64,000 nt of DNA from positions 1 to 64,000 of the forward strand of contig UQTB01000005.1 in the NCBI GenBank assembly GCA_900543915.1. Reading direction: 5' to 3'. Made by a program: the position numbers and the translations under genes. Under the pieces are notes generated by a model. The model saw only the letters and a list, made by a program, of their open reading frames with translations, was not told where the DNA came from and searched no databases. This DNA comes from an uncultured Eubacteriales bacterium (GTDB lineage Bacteria > Bacillota > Clostridia > Christensenellales > Borkfalkiaceae). Numbering within the stretch: position 1 is the stretch's first letter; each line of letters opens with the position of its first letter. Below are positions 63,286-64,000 of the stretch, in pieces.

Positions 63286-64000
63286 TTACTTCTTTTCCGC
63301 GAGGTATTTGTAGTTTTCCAGCCGTTCCCTGGAATCCGCTTCCGTCTTCTTGAAGAGTTCGGCGGCTAAGGAAGGCTGCGCCTTCATGAGGGAGGCATAG
63401 CGGTTTTCTCCGGTGATGAACGCCTGATAGTCGCCCGTCGGCTCCTTGGAATCCAGCGTGAAGGGATTTTTGCCTTCGTCGATGAGGGCGGGATTGTAGC
63501 GATACAGCTGCCAGTAGCCGCACTCGACCGCGCGCTTTTCCTCTTCCTGCGACTTCGTCATGTTGATGCCGTGGTTGATGCAGGGCGCGTAGGCGATCAC
63601 GAGGGAGGGACCGTCATAGCTCTCCGCCTCGACGAGCGCCTTCATCAGCTGGTTTTTGTCCGAACCCATCGCCACCTGCGCGACGTATACGTAGCCGTAG
63701 CTCATCGCCATCATGCCGAGGTCTTTTTTCTTGACGCGCTTGCCCGCCGCGGCGAACTTGGCGATGGAACCCGTCGGGGTGGCCTTGCTCGCCTGACCGC
63801 CGGTGTTGGAGTAGACTTCGGTATCGAGCACCAGCACGTTGACGTCCTCACCCTGCGCGAGCACGTGATCCAAACCGCCGTAGCCGATGTCGTACGCCCA
63901 GCCGTCGCCGCCGAAGATCCAGATGGATTTCTTGACGAGGCAGTCCTTGTCTTTGAGAATTTCCGCGGCGAGGGATTTCGCTTCGCCGTCGCAGCCGCAG
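63286..64000 (-). CDS. nifJ: Pyruvate:ferredoxin (flavodoxin) oxidoreductase, C-terminal part (cut by window edge)
   Basis: 238 codons are visible from the right edge to the stop; the 5' part (roughly 930 codons in the family) lies outside. The thiamine-pyrophosphate-binding segment IFGGDGWAYDIGYGGLDHVL is followed by VLDTEVYSNTGGQASKATP and SYGYVYVAQVAMG, all characteristic of PFOR domain VI. A cysteine just inside the edge (CGCDGE) would belong to the cluster-binding region. It oxidises pyruvate to acetyl-CoA with ferredoxin reduction, the core fermentative step in anaerobes. Confidence 0.95.
   Translation of the reverse strand, partial: CGCDGEAKSLAAEILKDKDCLVKKSIWIFGGDGWAYDIGYGGLDHVLAQGEDVNVLVLDTEVYSNTGGQASKATPTGSIAKFAAAGKRVKKKDLGMMAMSYGYVYVAQVAMGSDKNQLMKALVEAESYDGPSLVIAYAPCINHGINMTKSQEEEKRAVECGYWQLYRYNPALIDEGKNPFTLDSKEPTGDYQAFITGENRYASLMKAQPSLAAELFKKTEADSRERLENYKYLAEKK

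Overview
The window looks like the chromosome of an anaerobic, endospore-forming Bacillota (Clostridia-like) bacterium with moderately GC-rich coding DNA and AT-rich spacers. Evidence: a dispersed set of sporulation genes (spoVB-like, spoVT, ylmC, sigG, sigE, spoIIGA, spo0A, yyaC), pyruvate:ferredoxin oxidoreductase, rubrerythrin, ferritin, a minimal SufBC iron-sulfur system, CIRCE-type heat-shock control and strong AGGAGG ribosome-binding sites. The ftsH-parA-parB cluster with parS sites and the dnaN/rpmH/rnpA/yidD/yidC/jag and rsmG genes place the right half close to the replication origin, but dnaA is absent. Assignment to a lineage such as Christensenellales is only a guess.

Layout. 1-3.6 kb: spoVB-like flippase (cut by the window edge), spoVT, a ZIP metal transporter and sufC-sufB. 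3.8-8.3 kb: ferritin, a 0.5-kb stretch without a gene, gap, an M29 aminopeptidase and fba. 8.4-15.6 kb: a pilin/beta-helix fusion, CIRCE-controlled hsp20, an ABC-F ATPase behind a leader-peptide attenuator, glmS and a GNAT enzyme. 15.7-18.5 kb: the spoIIGA-sigE-sigG-ylmC sporulation cluster, with a consensus forespore promoter before sigG. 18.7-23.3 kb: a lipoprotein, lepA-hemW and a glycerophosphodiesterase. 23.5-24.4 kb: tRNA-Thr followed by three degenerate repeats. 24.5-28 kb: an XRE regulator, a small frameshifted gene, rubrerythrin, an amino-acid kinase and dipeptidase pepV. 28-34.2 kb: gltX, a two-component system and two unknown membrane-associated proteins, all on the plus strand. 34.2-37.5 kb: a DUF2156-GNAT fusion, a small XRE regulator and an SPFH/NfeD pair.

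37.5-41.9 kb holds three large zinc-ribbon membrane proteins; relatives of much smaller size recur at 50.1-51.8 kb and 61.5-63.0 kb, ten genes in all. 42-46.5 kb: ftsH-parA-parB and three parS sites. 46.5-48.9 kb: cvpA-like, yyaC and spo0A. 52.1-54.2 kb: a two-gene restriction-modification system. Its promoter/leader carries two overlapping palindromes that recur, with compensatory base changes, before the neighbouring zinc-ribbon gene. 55.6-59.9 kb: dnaN and the rpmH-rnpA-yidD-yidC-jag operon. 59.9-61.4 kb: a possible origin-like spacer, rsmG (apparently leaderless) and a SLOG gene. The right edge is the 3' part of nifJ.

Most promising for follow-up: the duplicated covarying palindromic leaders at the restriction-modification/zinc-ribbon locus, the three-codon leader ORF with two stacked terminators before the ABC-F gene, the zinc-ribbon family expansion, the pilin/beta-helix fusion, the repeat array downstream of tRNA-Thr, and the origin locus without dnaA. 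All motif and promoter calls were made by eye; no searches were run.
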